Positions 62,110 through 64,000 of a stretch of 64,000 nt of DNA are shown here, one piece after another (the first letter of the stretch is position 1; every line of letters starts with the position of its first letter). Source of the stretch: RH-AL1 sp964235705 (GTDB lineage: Bacteria > Pseudomonadota > Alphaproteobacteria > Rhizobiales > Beijerinckiaceae); assembly GCA_964235705.1 (NCBI GenBank), contig CAXSDP010000015.1:1-64000 (forward strand). Direction: 5' to 3'. The notes below the pieces were generated by a model. It did no database searches and was not told where the DNA came from. It was given only the letters and a program-made list of their open reading frames with translations. The translations under genes and the position numbers were made by a program.

Positions 62110-63387
62110 ATGCGCGAAGACATCTACTGGCGGCTCGACGCGCCGCTCACCGCCCCGCCGGCAACGGCGTTGGCCGCGACGAGCGACGTCGTCATCGTCG
62201 GGGCCGGCTACACCGGACTCAGCGCCGCGATCACGCTGGCCCGCGCCGGCCGGAGCGTGAGCGTGCTGGAGAAGGGTCGGCCGGGCGAGGGCGCGTCCAC
62301 CCGCAGCGGCGGCATCACCAGCGGCAACATCCGCCCGAGCCACGCCACCATGACGAAGCGGTTCGGTGAAGCGCGCGCGACCGCCATCCTGGCGGAAGCC
62401 AAGGTGGCCCGCGAGGACCTGTACCGCTTCATCGCCGACGAGGGGATCGACTGCGACTTCGCGCTGACCGGTCGGTTCAGCGGCGCGTCCGCCCCGCGCG
62501 ACTACGAGCGGCTGGCCCGCGACGCCGACAAGCTGGCCGCGATGGGGATCGAGGCCTACGCCGTGCCCCGCGCCGCCCAGCGCGACTACCTCGGCACCGA
62601 CGCCTACCACGGCGGTGCGGTGCGGATGGACACGGGCGGCCTGCACCCGGCCAAGTTCCACGCCGGCATGCTCAGGCTCGCGCTCGCCGCCGGCGCGACG
62701 ATCCACGGCGAGACGGCCGTGACCGGGGTCCGCCCCGACGCCGGGGGCTACGAGGTCGCGACCGACCGGGGCGTCATCCGCGCCGCCAACGTGGTCATGG
62801 GCACCAACGCCTACACCGACGGGGTGGACCCTTGGCTTCGACGGCGGTTCGTGCCGATCCGCAGCCGTATCATCGCCACCGCCGCGCTGTCCCCGAACCT
62901 GATGGGCGAACTCATGCCGCGCCGCATGATGTGCAACGACACGCGGGTGCTGAGCCACTACTTCCGTCCCTCGCCGGACGGGCGGCGCATCCTGTTCGGT
63001 GGCCGCGACGGCACGACGAGCGGCGACCCGGCCTGGCCGACGGACATGCTGCGGGACCGGCTCGTCGACCTGTTCCCCGTGCTGCGCGGCGTCGCGATCG
63101 AGCACAGCTGGTTCGGGGAGGTCGCCATGCATCGCGACATGATCCCGCGCATCTTCTCGCGGGCGGGGGTGCGCTACGCCGGAGGCTACTGCGGCTCGGG
63201 CGTCGTGTGGGCGCGCTGGGCCGGCCAGAAAGCGGCCTACCAGATCCTGGGTGAGGCGGACGGCGCGTCGTCGCTCGACTTCCGGCCCCCCGCCGCCGTG
63301 CCCCTGTTCAACGGCAAGGCTTGGTTCATGCCCGCCGTGTTCGCCTGGATGAGGATGCAGGACAGGCTCGCCGCCCGCCGCCGCTAG
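62110..63387 (+). CDS. FAD-dependent oxidoreductase (DAO family)
   Basis: A 425-residue flavoenzyme of the D-amino-acid-oxidase/glycine-oxidase/PuuB superfamily. Dinucleotide motif VVIVGAGYTGLSAAITLARAG, then STRSGGITSGNIRPS around the flavin, and the C-terminal AGGYCGSGVVWARWAGQ FAD segment. The PuuB-like SxRSGG arrangement suggests oxidation of an amine or amino-acid side chain. ATG 62110 has GAGG upstream. Divergent from the importer operon. Confidence 0.92.
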   Translation: MREDIYWRLDAPLTAPPATALAATSDVVIVGAGYTGLSAAITLARAGRSVSVLEKGRPGEGASTRSGGITSGNIRPSHATMTKRFGEARATAILAEAKVAREDLYRFIADEGIDCDFALTGRFSGASAPRDYERLARDADKLAAMGIEAYAVPRAAQRDYLGTDAYHGGAVRMDTGGLHPAKFHAGMLRLALAAGATIHGETAVTGVRPDAGGYEVATDRGVIRAANVVMGTNAYTDGVDPWLRRRFVPIRSRIIATAALSPNLMGELMPRRMMCNDTRVLSHYFRPSPDGRRILFGGRDGTTSGDPAWPTDMLRDRLVDLFPVLRGVAIEHSWFGEVAMHRDMIPRIFSRAGVRYAGGYCGSGVVWARWAGQKAAYQILGEADGASSLDFRPPAAVPLFNGKAWFMPAVFAWMRMQDRLAARRR

Positions 63388-63402
63388 CGACGGCCCCCCG
63401 CC

Positions 63403-64000
63403 TCAATCGAGTCGGGCCATCAGGCCGGCCATGAGCGCGGCGCGCTCGGTGAGGCTCGCGACCTCGATGTGTTCGCCCAACGTGTGGAAGCCGGCGCCGT
63501 GGCACCCGAGCCCGTCGAGCGTGGGGATGCCGTCCGCGCCGGTGAAGTTGCCGTCCGACCCGCCGCCGGCGGACCCGTGGCTGAGCTCCACCCCCATCCC
63601 CGCCGCGACGTCCCGCGCCACGGCGAACATCCGCATCGTCGCCTCGTCCGCCTCCCAGACCGGGCGGGTGACGCCGCGCGTCACGGTGAAACCGGTCCCA
63701 TCGGCGTTCGCGCCGCTCAGCCCGAGCATCCGCGCGACGCCGTCGTCGAGGTCGTCCTGGCGCTTGGCCATGCTGAGCGCCTCCGCCCGGCATTGCGTCG
63801 AGACGCAGTTCACCCATTGGCCCCCGTGGATCACGCCGACGCTGAAGGTGCAGGCCTCGCCCGTCATGTCCTCGATCGCGAGGATCCGCCGCGCCATGAT
63901 GTTGATGGCCGAGCGTCCCTCCTCCAGCGTCGAGCCGGCATGGCTCGGTCGGCCGGTCGCCTGGAGGTTGAAGCGCGCGATGGCGTAGCGTCCGGTGACC
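63403..64000 (-). CDS. M20-family metallopeptidase, 5' part beyond the window
   Basis: C-terminal 198 codons of an M20/carboxypeptidase-G2-like hydrolase; the frame runs off the right edge. Visible: the dimerisation domain (GRPSHAGSTLEEGRSAI and FSVGVIHGGQWVNCVS), then the second catalytic-domain part with GGGSDGNFTG and the last metal-ligand region LGCHGAGFHTLGEHIEVASL. It converges with the FAD enzyme gene. N-terminal metal motifs are not in view. Confidence 0.88.
   Translation of the reverse strand, partial: VTGRYAIARFNLQATGRPSHAGSTLEEGRSAINIMARRILAIEDMTGEACTFSVGVIHGGQWVNCVSTQCRAEALSMAKRQDDLDDGVARMLGLSGANADGTGFTVTRGVTRPVWEADEATMRMFAVARDVAAGMGVELSHGSAGGGSDGNFTGADGIPTLDGLGCHGAGFHTLGEHIEVASLTERAALMAGLMARLD

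Overview
This is a high-GC draft scaffold from an alphaproteobacterium, most likely a Hyphomicrobiales (Rhizobiales) member related to Methylobacteriaceae/Beijerinckiaceae. The main evidence is a complete PhyR-NepR-EcfG general stress response locus, a found-only-in-alphaproteobacteria arrangement, together with DUF6894-type small proteins, a PurC of the alphaproteobacterial type and many GTG/TTG starts. There are three 100-N scaffold gaps. Two of them are flanked by identical 55-bp sequences, so the contigs really overlap. Collapsing that overlap restores two intact genes, a FhuF-like reductase and a CDP-alcohol phosphatidyltransferase.

Layout. 1-4.3 kb: siderophore-iron operon (TonB receptor, inner-membrane MFS permease, FhuF-like 2Fe-2S reductase). 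4.3-16.5 kb: amide/ureide-type catabolic and uptake region with two M20 hydrolases, two ATZ/TRZ-type amidohydrolases, two Asp/Glu-racemase-superfamily proteins with altered catalytic cysteines, a polar amino acid ABC importer and a 3-hydroxyacyl-CoA-dehydrogenase-like enzyme. 16.6-23.7 kb: housekeeping and stress genes (fumC, ecfG, nepR, phyR, a DUF883/membrane-protein pair with a candidate EcfG promoter, xerC, purC). 23.8-28.2 kb: sulfate assimilation (cysH, cysD, cysN, TauE-like permease); CysN has a C-terminal APS-kinase-like domain without its P-loop. 28.5-33.3 kb: a 1,216-residue double glycosyltransferase and a secreted beta-propeller hydrolase-like protein. 33.7-37.8 kb: a lower-GC accessory strip ending near a CAT-anticodon tRNA. 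It holds small paralogous proteins, broken genes and the one gap that cannot be closed by overlap. 37.9-40.6 kb: asd and two secreted proteins of unknown role.

40.6-54.1 kb is the most distinctive region: glycosyltransferase, CDP-alcohol phosphatidyltransferase, alpha-oxoamine synthase, a 2,500-residue single-module highly reducing type I PKS (KS-AT-DH-degenerate MT-ER-KR-ACP, no thioesterase), a degraded amidase and a formyltransferase-fold protein. The inferred logic is that the PKS builds a reduced chain, the PLP enzyme releases it by decarboxylative condensation with an amino acid to give a sphingoid-like amino-ketone, and the neighbours add a phospho-head group and/or sugar. The product is unknown.

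54.1-64 kb: a second catabolic/uptake block, all on the minus strand except one oxidoreductase (acetamidase/formamidase, DUF1445, LysR regulator, 2-hydroxyacid dehydrogenase, mandelate-racemase-family dehydratase, amino-acid ABC importer, FAD oxidase, truncated M20 peptidase). No insertion sequence, CRISPR array, rRNA or phage structural gene was recognised.
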